Assembly (NCBI RefSeq): GCF_026130545.1
Contig: NZ_JAMOIM010000003.1
Span: 1 to 64,000 of the forward strand
DNA length: 64,000 bases
Source of the DNA: Lichenifustis flavocetrariae
GTDB lineage: Bacteria; Pseudomonadota; Alphaproteobacteria; Rhizobiales; Beijerinckiaceae
Direction of reading: 5' to 3'
The notes beneath the pieces are model-generated. The model ran no database searches and was not told the DNA's origin. It saw only the letters and a list, made by a program, of their open reading frames with translations. The first letter of the stretch is position 1. Every line of letters begins with the position of its first letter. Made by a program: the position numbers and the translations under genes. This document shows, one piece after another, positions 43,385 to 53,221 of the stretch.

Positions 43385-44628
43385 CGAATGCCGCGCGTGT
43401 CGACGTCGTGACCTTCGGGTGCCGGCTCAACATCGTCGAATCGGAGGCGATGCGCCGTCAGGCGCTCGCCGCCGGTCATCGCGATCTGACGATCGTCAAC
43501 ACTTGCGCGGTGACGGCTGAAGCCGCCCGGCAGGGGCGGCAGGCGATACGCCGGGCTTACAAGGAGCATCCGGGCGGCCGGCTCGTGGTCACCGGCTGCG
43601 CGGCGGAGATTGACCGTGCCGGTTTCGCGGCTCTTCCCGGCATCGACCGGCTGCTGCCGAATGCCACCAAGGAGAAGGACGAGAGTTGGCCGTCGCTCGA
43701 CAATGGAGCGGAACGTGTCCCGAAGATCTCGGCCCCGGGCTTCGGGCCCGAGGCCGCGAATCAGCATACGCGCGGGTTCGTCGAGATTCAGAACGGCTGC
43801 GACCATCGCTGCACGTTTTGCGTTATCCCCTTCGGAAGAGGCGCTTCGCGCTCGGTTCCGATCGCGCAGATCATCGACCGCGTGAAGGAGCTTGTCGCGG
43901 CGGGGGCGCGCGATGTCGTGCTGACCGGCGTCGACATCACCTCCTACGGCGACGACCTCGATGACCGGATAAGCCTCGGGACCCTTGTGACGCGCGTGCT
44001 GCGGGCCGTGCCCGACCTGCCGCGCCTGCGCCTGTCTTCGCTCGATTGCATCGAAGCCGATCCCGCCTTGCGGGACGCGATCGGCACCGAGGCGCGGCTG
44101 ATGCCCCATCTCCATCTATCTCTGCAATCGGGATCGGACCTGATCCTGAAACGCATGAAGCGCCGGCATGGCCGGGAAGATGCCATCGCGTTCTGTACCG
44201 ATCTTCGGCGGCTGCGCCCTGAACTTGTGTTCGGCGCCGATCTCATCGCGGGCTTTCCAACCGAAACCGAGGCCATGTTCGCCGAGACGATGGAGCTTGT
44301 GGAAGCCTGTAATGTCACCCACGTCCACGTCTTCCCGTTTTCACCCCGACCGAATACGCCGGCGGCCCGCATGCCGCAGGTCGCCGGGGACGTCACCCGA
44401 GATCGGGCCCAGCGGCTGCGCGCACTGGCGGAGCGGCAGTTGCGGTCCCACCTGGCCGGTCAGACGGGGCGGCGCCTTACGGTGCTGACGGAGCGGAACG
44501 GCAAGGGCCGCAGCGAGGATTTCACCCTCGTCCGGTTGCCGGACAATCCGCCTCCAGGCCAGCTCCATTCGGTCGTCATCTCAGGACACGACGACCGTTC
44601 TTTGATCGCTGCCGCGGAGGCGGCCTGA
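43381..44628 (+). CDS. mtaB: tRNA t6A37 methylthiotransferase MtaB
   Basis: This 415-residue radical-SAM enzyme adds a methylthio group to t6A37 of tRNA. N-terminal cluster cysteines are Cys14, Cys42 and Cys73, and the radical-SAM triad is Cys140, Cys144 and Cys147 (CDHRCTFC). A C-terminal TRAM-like region follows. I chose the GTG at 43381, which forms a GTGA overlap with the dapF stop. The longer open frame upstream lies inside dapF. The dapF-mtaB pair recurs in Hyphomicrobiales. Confidence 0.95.
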   Translation: MTNAARVDVVTFGCRLNIVESEAMRRQALAAGHRDLTIVNTCAVTAEAARQGRQAIRRAYKEHPGGRLVVTGCAAEIDRAGFAALPGIDRLLPNATKEKDESWPSLDNGAERVPKISAPGFGPEAANQHTRGFVEIQNGCDHRCTFCVIPFGRGASRSVPIAQIIDRVKELVAAGARDVVLTGVDITSYGDDLDDRISLGTLVTRVLRAVPDLPRLRLSSLDCIEADPALRDAIGTEARLMPHLHLSLQSGSDLILKRMKRRHGREDAIAFCTDLRRLRPELVFGADLIAGFPTETEAMFAETMELVEACNVTHVHVFPFSPRPNTPAARMPQVAGDVTRDRAQRLRALAERQLRSHLAGQTGRRLTVLTERNGKGRSEDFTLVRLPDNPPPGQLHSVVISGHDDRSLIAAAEAA

Positions 44629-44706
44629 CGTTTGACACCGCCGCGTCACCGCGCGCCGGTTAGGGGTAAGATCGCGCCCGAATCAATTGATGGAGAGAGG
44701 ATCTGC

Positions 44707-45579
44707 ATGGCTGACGCTTGTACCGGAGGGCTCGACACGGGCTTTGTGTCGCTGGGCTATGCGAAAGTCGCGGTGCTCGGCGTCGTTCAGGGTCTGACCG
44801 AACTTCTGCCCATCTCGTCGACAGCCCACATGCGAATCGTCCCGGCTCTTTTGGGCTGGCAGGACCCGGGCTCGGCCTTTTCGGCATCGATGCAGCTCGC
44901 GGCCCTGGCGGCGGTGGTGTCGTATTTCTGGAAGGACGTGCGGGGCGTTCTCGTGGGATCGCTCTCGGCGATCCAGCGTCGGGACTTCCAGTCCTGGGAT
45001 TTCCGTTTCGCGGTCTGGATCATCCTGGCCACGATCCCGGGTGTGATCGGCGGCGCTCTCCTGAAATCCCACCTGAACACCTGTGGCTCCAGCCTGCGGA
45101 GCCTGGAGGTGATCGGGGTCGCCTGCATCGTCATGGGTGTTCTCCTGGCGATCGCCGAAATCTATTGCCGGCACCGGCGCGTTCTCGCCGATATGACCCT
45201 GCTCGATGCCATGATCGTCGGTATCGCCCAGGTGGGCGCGCTGGTGCCCGGCGTCTCCCGTTCGGGCTCGTCGCTGACGGCGGCACTCTTCCTCGACCTC
45301 AAGCGTGAGGAAGCGGCACGCTTCTCCTTCCTGCTCGGCCTGCCCTTCATCGCTCTCGCGGGGCTCTACGAGCTGCTGCAGCTCCTCAAGGCCCACCTCG
45401 ACGGGCATGGTTGGTCGATTCTGCTGGTTGGTCTCATCGTCGGATCGATCTCGGCGTTCGCGGCCATCTGGGGCCTGATGCGCATCCTCGAACGCTTCTC
45501 GGCCTGGCCATTCGTAATCTACCGGATTGTGATCGGCATCGTGCTTCTCGCGGGCGCCGGGATGGGCTGGCTCGCCTAG
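44707..45579 (+). CDS. uppP: Undecaprenyl-diphosphatase
   Basis: This 290-residue integral membrane enzyme recycles undecaprenyl pyrophosphate for peptidoglycan and other envelope polymers. It carries both family motifs: QGLTELLPISSTAH near residue 28 and PGVSRSGSSLTAALFL in the second half. The ATG at 44707 is preceded by GAGAGGATCTGC. It lies 78 bp after mtaB, on the same strand. Confidence 0.95.
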   Translation: MADACTGGLDTGFVSLGYAKVAVLGVVQGLTELLPISSTAHMRIVPALLGWQDPGSAFSASMQLAALAAVVSYFWKDVRGVLVGSLSAIQRRDFQSWDFRFAVWIILATIPGVIGGALLKSHLNTCGSSLRSLEVIGVACIVMGVLLAIAEIYCRHRRVLADMTLLDAMIVGIAQVGALVPGVSRSGSSLTAALFLDLKREEAARFSFLLGLPFIALAGLYELLQLLKAHLDGHGWSILLVGLIVGSISAFAAIWGLMRILERFSAWPFVIYRIVIGIVLLAGAGMGWLA

Positions 45580-45617
45580 CCCGCATCGCGGGCGCCGCGA
45601 GAGCGACGGCGCGCCGC

Positions 45618-46271
45618 CTAGCCAAAGAGGCGACGCTCCACAGCCTCCCAGGACGGCTCGGCGGACTCGGCGCCATGTTGCAGGAGAGCCCGGTCATGAT
45701 CGGGCTGAATGTGGCTGCCGCCTAGAAAGCCGATGGCCCGCATACCGGCCGACTTCGCGCCCTGGACGCCGTAAATCGAGTCCTCGATCACGACGGCACG
45801 CTCGGGCGCCACATTCATCTGAGCGGCAGCAAACAGGAACAGGTCAGGCGCGGGCTTGCCGTGCTTGACCTGCTGGGACGAGAACACGGCGTCGCCGAAG
45901 AACCGGTCGAGCCCCGTGCGTTTCAGGCTCAGATGGATCCGCTCCAGGCTCGAAGACGACGCCACGCAGCGGGGCCGGTCTCCCAGGCGCTCCAGAAAGT
46001 CCGCGATGCCGGGCATTGGCTGAAGCTCCTGCTCGAACAAGAGCCGGGTCGCGGGCCAAATGCGGTCGGCGACATCGTTCGGCACCACGACGCCAGTCTC
46101 GCGCGAGACGATCGCCAGGATGTCGGCCTGCTTCATGCCGAAGCAGCGGCCGATCATGGCGTCCGTCGCCGGAACTCCGGCAGCCTCCAGAACGCCCCGC
46201 ATCGCCCTGACTGAGAGCACCTCACTGTCGACAAGGACGCCGTCGCAGTCGAATACCACCAACTCGATCAT
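45618..46271 (-). CDS. HAD superfamily hydrolase (phosphoglycolate phosphatase/beta-PGM type)
   Basis: This 217-residue enzyme has HAD motif I DCDGVLVDSE at residues 8-17, motif II SSSLERIHL, a KHGKPAPDLFLFA lysine motif, and VIEDSIYGVQGAKSAGM as motif IV. The helical cap domain is of the IA subfamily, typical of sugar-phosphate or phosphoglycolate phosphatases. I chose the ATG at 46271, where the conserved N-terminus begins. It is divergent from the SorC-type regulator, so a sugar-phosphate substrate is possible. Confidence 0.9.
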   Translation of the reverse strand: MIELVVFDCDGVLVDSEVLSVRAMRGVLEAAGVPATDAMIGRCFGMKQADILAIVSRETGVVVPNDVADRIWPATRLLFEQELQPMPGIADFLERLGDRPRCVASSSSLERIHLSLKRTGLDRFFGDAVFSSQQVKHGKPAPDLFLFAAAQMNVAPERAVVIEDSIYGVQGAKSAGMRAIGFLGGSHIQPDHDRALLQHGAESAEPSWEAVERRLFG

Positions 46272-46740
46272 GACCCGACCTGCCCGTACCGACTGCCAAA
46301 ATGCTTCATTATGCCCTCCCTTCGGCTGCGATCGGCCGTAGAGCGGTCCGCGCGGCTCGAGCCTCACGGATCGATTTGCTTTTTCCAAGCAGAATCAATG
46401 CCGCTTTTTCCTATGAGAGGAAGCAGACTTGAAAGCGCCTGCCGGACCCATGCAGCGTCACACACTTTTGCGCAAGGCCGACCGACGCTTCGATCACGAT
46501 CCGCGGAGACCGTGACCCCTTCAAGATGGGGACAGCTCATGGTCACCGCTCCCTGGAGAACCCGCGGAACAAGGCTTGCGAATGACAGCTGCGGGCTTTG
46601 TACAAAAGTTTCTGACTGTGAACAGAAGGCAGGGTAATTGACACGGGCATGCATGTCACTTGCCGCCCAGATCAGAAGTGCAGTCACATGAAAGAAGTCA
46701 GAGCCGAATCCCAGGGGCTGCAGACCGGCCGGAAGAGGAC
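46272..46740. promoter_or_regulatory. Intergenic region upstream of SorC-type regulator
   Basis: These 469 bases separate divergent genes. A TTGACA (46638-46643) is visible, but no good -10 follows it. TGACA (46639-46643) and TGTCA (46654-46658) form an inverted repeat around GCATGCA, a candidate operator. No reading frame was supported. Confidence 0.3.
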
Positions 46741-47694
46741 ATGATGGGAAGCGGCGACGCGTTCGATCTGGAGACGGATATTCGCACCCGGGCGGCTTGG
46801 CTCTACTACATGGAAGGGATGACGCAAGACGCCGTGGCCCAGGTGCTCGGGATGACACGGGCGCGGGTCCTGCGGATCCTCGCCTCCTGCCGCGAAGACG
46901 GCACCGTGCAAATCAGCGTCACTTCGCCTCTCACGCGCTGCGTCGCGCTTGAACGGCGCCTTGAAAGCGGGCTCCGCATGGAGCGCGCGATCGTCATCCC
47001 ACGCCCGCAAGGGGACGTCGATCTGGGCGCCCTGATCGGCGCCGCGACTGGAAGCTACGTCAGCTCCATTCTGACGGAAGGCATGACGATCGGTCTTGGA
47101 TGGGGTCGCACGCTCAGCGCCAGCCTATCGAGCCTGCCGCAACGCGCCTTCAACAAGCTGACCGTCGTCTCGCTGCTCGGCGGTCTCACGCGTGCCTCAC
47201 AGTTCAATCCGTCCGAATTCGCCTGGCGTTTCGCCGACCGGCTCGGTGCCGAATGCTTCATGATGGCGGCGCCGGTCTATGCGCCCGATGCCAGGACCCG
47301 TGAGGCGCTCGTCAATCACTCCGGCATGGAGGATGTGTTCAGCCATGCCGAACGGCTCGATCTCGCGTTGGTCAGCGTCGGCGAATTGTCACCCGGCTCG
47401 ACCCTCAGCCGCTACAATCTGGCCAGCAAGGAGGAGCTCGCGTCGCTGACGCGGGCGGGTGCCGTGGGAGACATCCTCTGCCGGTTCATCGATGCCGAGG
47501 GTCGGCTGCTTGACCACCCGCTGAACGACCGCGTGATTTCCGCGCCACCCACGATGCTGCGTAAGGCGCGGCGCATCGTCCTGGCGTCCGGCGGCTGGGA
47601 AAAGACGGCCGCGATCCGGGCGGCGATCCGGCTGCTGACGCCGGAGGTCCTGATTACCGACGAGACTGTGGCCGAAGCGCTGGTGGACGCCTGA
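46741..47694 (+). CDS. SorC/DeoR-type sugar-binding transcriptional regulator
   Basis: This 317-residue regulator has an N-terminal helix-turn-helix (residues about 20-60; YYMEGMTQDAVAQVLGMTRARVLRIL) and a C-terminal sugar-phosphate-binding SorC domain (GLGWGRTLSASL, AVGDILCRFID). Adjacent ATGs at 46741 and 46744 follow GGAAGAGGAC. Members usually control an adjacent sugar operon. Here the neighbours are only a HAD phosphatase and an alcohol dehydrogenase, so its target is unclear. Confidence 0.9.
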   Translation: MMGSGDAFDLETDIRTRAAWLYYMEGMTQDAVAQVLGMTRARVLRILASCREDGTVQISVTSPLTRCVALERRLESGLRMERAIVIPRPQGDVDLGALIGAATGSYVSSILTEGMTIGLGWGRTLSASLSSLPQRAFNKLTVVSLLGGLTRASQFNPSEFAWRFADRLGAECFMMAAPVYAPDARTREALVNHSGMEDVFSHAERLDLALVSVGELSPGSTLSRYNLASKEELASLTRAGAVGDILCRFIDAEGRLLDHPLNDRVISAPPTMLRKARRIVLASGGWEKTAAIRAAIRLLTPEVLITDETVAEALVDA

Positions 47695-47872
47695 ACGCTT
47701 CGGGAGAAAGGCCACCACCCGCTTGTGAAGGTATGAAAACCTCCTTACGAAGGCGTCGACTTCAGCGAACCCGCGCCCTATGTTGCACACGAACGCTCGA
47801 GGCCACGACCAGGCCATAGCATTCTCTCGCGACCCTTTCACGGTCGCGTCTTCTCAACCGACGGACTTTCCC

Positions 47873-48928
47873 ATGTTCGCTTGCACCGGCTATGCCGCTG
47901 AAACCAGCAGCGCGCCTCTCGCGCCATTTTCCTTCGAGCGCCGCGATCCGGGCCCGAAGGACGTCCAGATCGATATCCTCTACTGTGGCGTCTGCCATTC
48001 GGATCTGCACCAGGTTCGCAACGAATGGCACAACACCGTCTACCCCTGCATTCCGGGCCACGAGATCGTCGGCCGCGTTACGGCAGTCGGTGGCAGCGTC
48101 ACAAAATTCAAAGTCGGCGATCTCGCCGGTGTCGGCTGTATGGTCGACTCGTGTCGCACCTGCCCCAATTGCAAGGATGGCCTTGAGCAATATTGCGACA
48201 ATGGCTTCGTGGGCACCTACAACGGCCCCGACAAGATTTCGGGCGGCATGACGTTCGGCGGCTATTCGAAAGCGATCGTGGTCGACGAAGATTTCACGCT
48301 GCGCATCCCGGCGAACCTCGACCTGAAGGGGGTCGCCCCGCTCCTGTGCGCCGGCATCACAACCTATTCACCCATGCGGCACTGGAACGTGACCAAAGGC
48401 CAGAAGGTCGGCGTCGTGGGCCTGGGCGGCCTCGGCCATATGGCGGTCAAGATCGCCCATGCGCTGGGTGCCGAAGTGTACCTCTTCACGACCTCCCCCG
48501 GTAAAGCGGAAGACGCCAAGCGGCTCGGGGCGACCGGCGTGGTCCTGTCGAAAGACGCGGAAGCCATGGGCAAGCATGCCGAAAGCTTCGACTTCATCAT
48601 CGACACGGTCTCGGCCGACCACGACATCAACCCCTATCTCAACGCCATCAAGCGCGACGGCACCCTGTGCCAGGTCGGCGCCCCGACCGACCCGCTGAAG
48701 GTCGCGGCCTTCAGCGTGATCTGGAAGCGTCGCCAGTTCGCGGGCTCGCTGATCGGCGGCATCGCCGAGACCCAGGAGATGCTCGACTTCTGCGCAGAGC
48801 ACGGCATTACGTCCGATATCGAGATGATCGCGATCGCGGATATCGAGACCGCCTACAAGCGCATGCTGAAGAGCGACGTGAAGTACCGCTTCGTGATCGA
48901 CATGGCCACGATGCCGTCGGCGGCCTGA
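47873..48928 (+). CDS. Zinc-dependent alcohol/aldehyde dehydrogenase (YahK/cinnamyl type)
   Basis: This 351-residue MDR enzyme has catalytic zinc ligands in CGVCHSDLH and GHEIVGRV and structural-zinc cysteines in CRTCPNCKDGLEQYC. The NADP-binding GLGGLGHMAVK is also present. Length and motifs match YahK/AdhA-type broad-range aldehyde reductases. The ATG at 47873 matches the family N-terminus. It lies 178 bp after the SorC-type gene and may or may not be co-transcribed. Confidence 0.93.
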   Translation: MFACTGYAAETSSAPLAPFSFERRDPGPKDVQIDILYCGVCHSDLHQVRNEWHNTVYPCIPGHEIVGRVTAVGGSVTKFKVGDLAGVGCMVDSCRTCPNCKDGLEQYCDNGFVGTYNGPDKISGGMTFGGYSKAIVVDEDFTLRIPANLDLKGVAPLLCAGITTYSPMRHWNVTKGQKVGVVGLGGLGHMAVKIAHALGAEVYLFTTSPGKAEDAKRLGATGVVLSKDAEAMGKHAESFDFIIDTVSADHDINPYLNAIKRDGTLCQVGAPTDPLKVAAFSVIWKRRQFAGSLIGGIAETQEMLDFCAEHGITSDIEMIAIADIETAYKRMLKSDVKYRFVIDMATMPSAA

Positions 48929-49017
48929 CCTAGTATCTGTAGTCCTTCGTATCGGCCGGACCGCGACGTGTCCCGGCCGATATGAACTTCTAGCCACCCC
49001 ACGAGCTTGAAACCCGT

Positions 49018-49533
49018 TCAGGCCTTCCGCTTCGGCCCGCGCGCCTTTTTCGGCACGCGGTTCGGCCAGGTGACGATGTAGCCTTGCAGGTTTTCCGGCG
49101 GAACCTCGGTCTCGTGAGCGGCAATCTTTCCCCGTACCGAAACCCCGGCCTCGACGACGGTTTCCGGACGTCCTGACACGAGCGGGTGCCACCACGGCAG
49201 GTCGCGGCCCTCACGCACGAGCCGATAGGCACACGTCGGCGGTAGCCAGTTGATCGCCCGCACAGCCTCGGGGGTCAACCGGATGCAATCCGGCACCTGT
49301 GTCTGCCGATGGATGTAATCCGAGCAGCGACAGGTCCCTGCATCAAGCAGTTTGCACGCGACATCTGTGTAATAGGTGTCCCGCGTGTCCTCGTCCTCCA
49401 ACTTGACGAGGCAGCAGCGCCCGCAGCCGTCGCACAAGCTCTCCCATTCGGTTGGCGAAAGGGCTTCGAGCGGCTTGCGCCAAAATGGGTCAGCCGCGGT
49501 CGGTGTGTTCGCGTCTGTGTCTTGGTCTGTCAT
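49018..49533 (-). CDS. YcgN family cysteine cluster protein (UPF0260)
   Basis: This 171-residue protein has eight or so conserved cysteines, including CDGCGRCC near residue 34, then CKLL, CRC, PDC and PPTC, a probable Fe-S or zinc cluster site. The basic C-terminus ([11 protein letters not shown]) is typical. Function unknown. It is divergent from the PBP1A gene. Confidence 0.9.
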   Translation of the reverse strand: MTDQDTDANTPTAADPFWRKPLEALSPTEWESLCDGCGRCCLVKLEDEDTRDTYYTDVACKLLDAGTCRCSDYIHRQTQVPDCIRLTPEAVRAINWLPPTCAYRLVREGRDLPWWHPLVSGRPETVVEAGVSVRGKIAAHETEVPPENLQGYIVTWPNRVPKKARGPKRKA

Positions 49534-49709
49534 GAAATGGTGAGGCGATCGTGGTTTGCGCCGAGGAACCCACCGGCATGGCGCTTGCGTTCATTAGGGA
49601 AACGTTAACTTCCGCACTTGCGCTTTTGCGGCGCGAGCGTCAAGGGAGGGAACGCGGTCTCGAGTGAAGCGCAATCCGTCGGCGGCGGCGGATTGGGAGG
49701 CGTCGCAGG

Positions 49710-51932
49710 GTGAGTCAGAGCGTCTGGTTACGGAATTTTGGCAAGCGGGTCTCCCGTACCCTTCTCGCCGCGGATGCCTGGATCGATTCGTCGATCTACG
49801 ACATCGGCCGGCGCAGCGCGGATTTCTATGCGCGAAGCCAGGCTTGGTCCGATCACGTCACGGTACGCGGCTGGCGCTGGTTCGCGGTGGATATCGCCTG
49901 CGAGGGTCTGAATGTCGGCCTTGTCGGGGCGGTCGTGCTGCTGGCCCTTGCTTTCCCGGTTTATCAGAACATGTCCGACGATTGGCTCAAGAAGTCCGAT
50001 CTCGCGGTGACGTTCCTGGATCACACCGGCAAGGAGATCGGCCGGCGCGGCATTCTGCACGATGACAGTGTGTCGCTCGATCAGATGCCCTCCTATCTTC
50101 CGGAGGCGGTGCTGGCCACCGAGGACCGTCGCTTCTACAGCCACTTCGGCATCGACGTGATCGGCACGATGCGAGCCCTGACCGTGAACGCGCGCGCCTC
50201 TGGCGTGAGGCAGGGCGGCTCGTCGATCACGCAGCAGCTCGCCAAGAACCTGTTTCTCTCGAATGAGCGCACCGTCGAGCGCAAGGTCAACGAGGCCTTT
50301 CTGGCGCTCTGGCTCGAGACCCATCTCACCAAGCGCGAGATCCTGCAGCTCTACCTCGACCGCGTCTACATGGGCGGCGGGACATTCGGCATCCAGGCGG
50401 CGTCGCAGTTCTACTTCGGCAAATCGGCGCGCGACGTGAGCCTGGCCGAAGCCGCCATGCTGGCGGGCCTGTTCAAGGCGCCGACAAAATATGCCCCGCA
50501 CGTCAACCTGCCGGCTGCCCGCGCCCGGGCGAACGATGTGCTGAGTAATCTTGTCGATGCCGGCTATCTCAGCGAAGCGCAGGTCTACGGCGCCCGCCTC
50601 AATCCAGCGTCGCCGGTCGACCGCAGCCGCGATGTCTCGCCCGACTGGTATCTCGACTATGCCTATGACGAAGTCCGCAAGCTCGTCCAAATCGGCAAGC
50701 TTGGGGACAATCGTGTTCTCATCGTGCAGACCGCCCTCGATACGGAATTGCAGAAAAAGGCGGAATCGACGATCGAGGATCAGCTGCGGCAGAACGGACC
50801 CGCCTATCACGCCAAACAGAGCGCCGCCGTCATCATGCAGCCGGACGGGGCCGTGCGGGCGATCGTCGGGGGACGGGACTATGGGTCGAGCCAGTTCAAC
50901 CGCGCCACCGACGCGCAGCGCCAGCCCGGCTCCTCGTTCAAGCCCTTCGTGTATCTGACCGCGATCATGAGCGGCAAGTTCAAGCCGTCCACCACCGTGG
51001 TCGACGGACCCGTCTGCATCGGCAATTGGTGCGTCCACAATTACGGGGGCAATTATCGCGGCGCACTTCCTCTACAGACCGCGCTTGCCCATTCGCTGAA
51101 CACGATCGCGGTGAAACTGTCGATCGCCATCGGCAACGGCAATCCACGGCTTGGTCGCGCCCGCATCATCGAGACGGCCCATGCCATGGGGCTGACCACC
51201 CCCCTGCCCGACACGGTCTCGTTGCCGGTCGGCGCCGACGAGGTGACGGTGATCGACATGGCGACGGCCTATTCGGCCTTTGCCAATGGCGGCAAACGCG
51301 TGTCCCCCTTTGCTGCCGTCGATATACGCAATGGCAAGGGCCAGGTGATTTACCGCCACGACCTCGACGGACCACAGCCTGTGCAAGTGGTGCCGGCCGC
51401 CGACGTCGCCACCATGAACAACATGCTGACCCATGTGATCAACGAGGGTACCGGCACCCATGCCAGACTCGACAACGTCCAGGTCGCCGGCAAGACTGGC
51501 ACAACCAACAATTACAAGGATGCGTGGTTCTGCGGGTTCACAGGCAACTACGTCGGCGCCGTGTGGTTCGGCAACGATGACGACAGTTCGATGAATGAAA
51601 TGACCGGCGGAACGCTGCCTGCCCGGACCTGGCATGACATCATGGCTTTCGCGCATCAGGGCATCGACGCGAGGCCCGGCTATGGCATCGAGACCGGTGC
51701 GAGCGCTGACAAGGTCGCCGCAGTCACGACCTCGAACGGCATCGTGCAGGTCTTGTCGCCGGCCCGGCCAGCCGTCCTGTCCCTCCGCTCCTTTGCGGTG
51801 ATTGACAGCATCGGCCAGTTGGCCGGCCAGCGCGGCAAGAGCCAGGCCCGCCTCGGAGCCCCAGACCGCGTCGCCGATGAGGCTCCGGTTCCGTCGGTTC
51901 GGTCGGTTGGCGGCCGCTTCAGCGTGCAATGA
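49710..51932 (+). CDS. Penicillin-binding protein 1A (bifunctional transglycosylase/transpeptidase)
   Basis: This 740-residue class A PBP has a cytoplasmic N-terminus and one membrane helix at about residues 67-85. The GT51 domain holds the catalytic EDRRFYSHFGID and GGSSITQQLAKNLF. The transpeptidase domain holds SSFK (SxxK), SLN (SxN) and KTGTT. It polymerises and cross-links peptidoglycan in the periplasm. It starts with GTG, with GGGAGG nine bases upstream. The following DUF1214 gene is 26 bp away on the same strand. Confidence 0.95.
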   Translation: MSQSVWLRNFGKRVSRTLLAADAWIDSSIYDIGRRSADFYARSQAWSDHVTVRGWRWFAVDIACEGLNVGLVGAVVLLALAFPVYQNMSDDWLKKSDLAVTFLDHTGKEIGRRGILHDDSVSLDQMPSYLPEAVLATEDRRFYSHFGIDVIGTMRALTVNARASGVRQGGSSITQQLAKNLFLSNERTVERKVNEAFLALWLETHLTKREILQLYLDRVYMGGGTFGIQAASQFYFGKSARDVSLAEAAMLAGLFKAPTKYAPHVNLPAARARANDVLSNLVDAGYLSEAQVYGARLNPASPVDRSRDVSPDWYLDYAYDEVRKLVQIGKLGDNRVLIVQTALDTELQKKAESTIEDQLRQNGPAYHAKQSAAVIMQPDGAVRAIVGGRDYGSSQFNRATDAQRQPGSSFKPFVYLTAIMSGKFKPSTTVVDGPVCIGNWCVHNYGGNYRGALPLQTALAHSLNTIAVKLSIAIGNGNPRLGRARIIETAHAMGLTTPLPDTVSLPVGADEVTVIDMATAYSAFANGGKRVSPFAAVDIRNGKGQVIYRHDLDGPQPVQVVPAADVATMNNMLTHVINEGTGTHARLDNVQVAGKTGTTNNYKDAWFCGFTGNYVGAVWFGNDDDSSMNEMTGGTLPARTWHDIMAFAHQGIDARPGYGIETGASADKVAAVTTSNGIVQVLSPARPAVLSLRSFAVIDSIGQLAGQRGKSQARLGAPDRVADEAPVPSVRSVGGRFSVQ

Positions 51933-51958
51933 TCAGCGCGGAGCGATAAAGTCGCCTC

Positions 51959-52624
51959 ATGCTGCATCGCATGCCGGTGGCCAGGGTGCGCCGTCCTTCC
52001 CAGCCGCCAGCCCGGATCGTCGTCGCCGGAGCCTGGAAGCGGCGGTTGATGCTGGTGCTCGCGGTGCTGGCCGCGATTGGCACTGGCATGATCGTCGGCG
52101 CCGGCTTGACACGTCTCAGCACCAGGACGGAAGCAATCGGCTCCGTTGGGCAAGGTCCGTGGCGATTGCTCGTCGATGCCGGCACGCCCGCCATCAATCC
52201 CTACCTGCGAGCTTATTTTGCAAGGACCGGGCAAGTTCCGCTGGCTGCCGCGCAAGGCCTCACGGCAGTCGCGCGACGCGATAGCGCCGGACGGCTTCTC
52301 AAGCGGAACTGCGCCTATCGCGTAACCGGCCCGGTCCCGCCTGCCCTCTTCTGGACGCTCGAAGCCGCCGATACGCACGGAGTGCCGTTCGAGACGCCCG
52401 CGCGCCGGCAAAGCTTCACGTCCGAAGACATCTTGCGGGACAGCACCGGGAAGTTCGCGATCCAGATCGCGCCGCGCGTCCAGTCAGGCAATTGGTCGCC
52501 GATCGCTGGCTCCGGTCCCTTCCTGCTCGTGCTGCGCCTCTATGAGACCCCAATGTCCGGAGCCGGGCTCCCGATCTCGCACGACATGGCCTTTCCGACA
52601 GTCGAACCACTGTCATGCCCGTGA
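51959..52624 (+). CDS. DUF1214 domain membrane protein
   Basis: This 221-residue protein has one N-terminal membrane helix (about residues 29-50) and a periplasmic DUF1214 domain ending in a conserved GNWSPIAGSGPFLLVLRLYETP block. Hyphomicrobiales carry this small DUF1214 protein paired with a small DUF1254 protein, as here. Function unknown. It overlaps the next gene by 10 bp and follows PBP1A closely. Confidence 0.85.
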   Translation: MLHRMPVARVRRPSQPPARIVVAGAWKRRLMLVLAVLAAIGTGMIVGAGLTRLSTRTEAIGSVGQGPWRLLVDAGTPAINPYLRAYFARTGQVPLAAAQGLTAVARRDSAGRLLKRNCAYRVTGPVPPALFWTLEAADTHGVPFETPARRQSFTSEDILRDSTGKFAIQIAPRVQSGNWSPIAGSGPFLLVLRLYETPMSGAGLPISHDMAFPTVEPLSCP

Positions 52625-53202
52625 CGCCGGCTCTCTCCCCCGCGATCCTGGTCCAGCTGGTGCTACTGACGGCAGCCGTGACCGGCATTTCACATGTGGT
52701 GACGCTGTTGGAGCTCCCCTCTCACAGCCGGGACAACGCCTTCGCGCGGATACAAGCGACAGTCCCGCTGGATAAGCAGGTCGCCTTGTCCAATAGTGGC
52801 TCAGGTCCAGCGTCCCTGCCGTTTGGCGACCCCGCGATGGCGACCGCCGTGTGCCGCTTCGACCTCCGGCAGTCGCCGTTCCAGGTCGCGATCTCGCCCT
52901 TCGACACCGGGTTTGTCACGATCGGCTTCCACAGCCGAAACGGTCTCGCCTTCTACGGCCTGACCGTTCATGCCGCTGATGCCACCCGCCTTGATCTCGT
53001 GGTCAGCGACAAATCCGAGGCGCGCGGCGATCCATCCGACTCTGCCACGGCAACGGCCAATCATGCGGTTGCGGTCGTGTCGCCCGACCCGGAAGGATTC
53101 GTCCTGATGTCGACGCCGCTTGGCGATGGCATAGGCCGCGCCGAAGCCGACGAGCGGCTTGCCCATATCGGATGTGGCGCCGGTTCCACCGCGACGCCGT
53201 AG
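52615..53202 (+). CDS. DUF1254-type small membrane protein
   Basis: This 195-residue protein has an N-terminal membrane helix and a periplasmic beta-rich region (CRFDLRQSPFQVAISPFDTGFVTIGFHSRNGLAFYGL). Its overlap with the DUF1214 gene marks a two-gene translational unit. The two-protein arrangement echoes the DUF1254-DUF1214 architecture found fused in larger proteins. Function unknown. Confidence 0.8.
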   Translation: MPVTPALSPAILVQLVLLTAAVTGISHVVTLLELPSHSRDNAFARIQATVPLDKQVALSNSGSGPASLPFGDPAMATAVCRFDLRQSPFQVAISPFDTGFVTIGFHSRNGLAFYGLTVHAADATRLDLVVSDKSEARGDPSDSATATANHAVAVVSPDPEGFVLMSTPLGDGIGRAEADERLAHIGCGAGSTATP

Positions 53203-53221
53203 TCAGCCTTTATTGCGGACG

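Noticed and set aside
44632-44670. TTGACA upstream of uppP as a promoter
   Set aside because: No -10 element at 16-18 bases; the nearest AT-rich hexamer is about 30 bases away.
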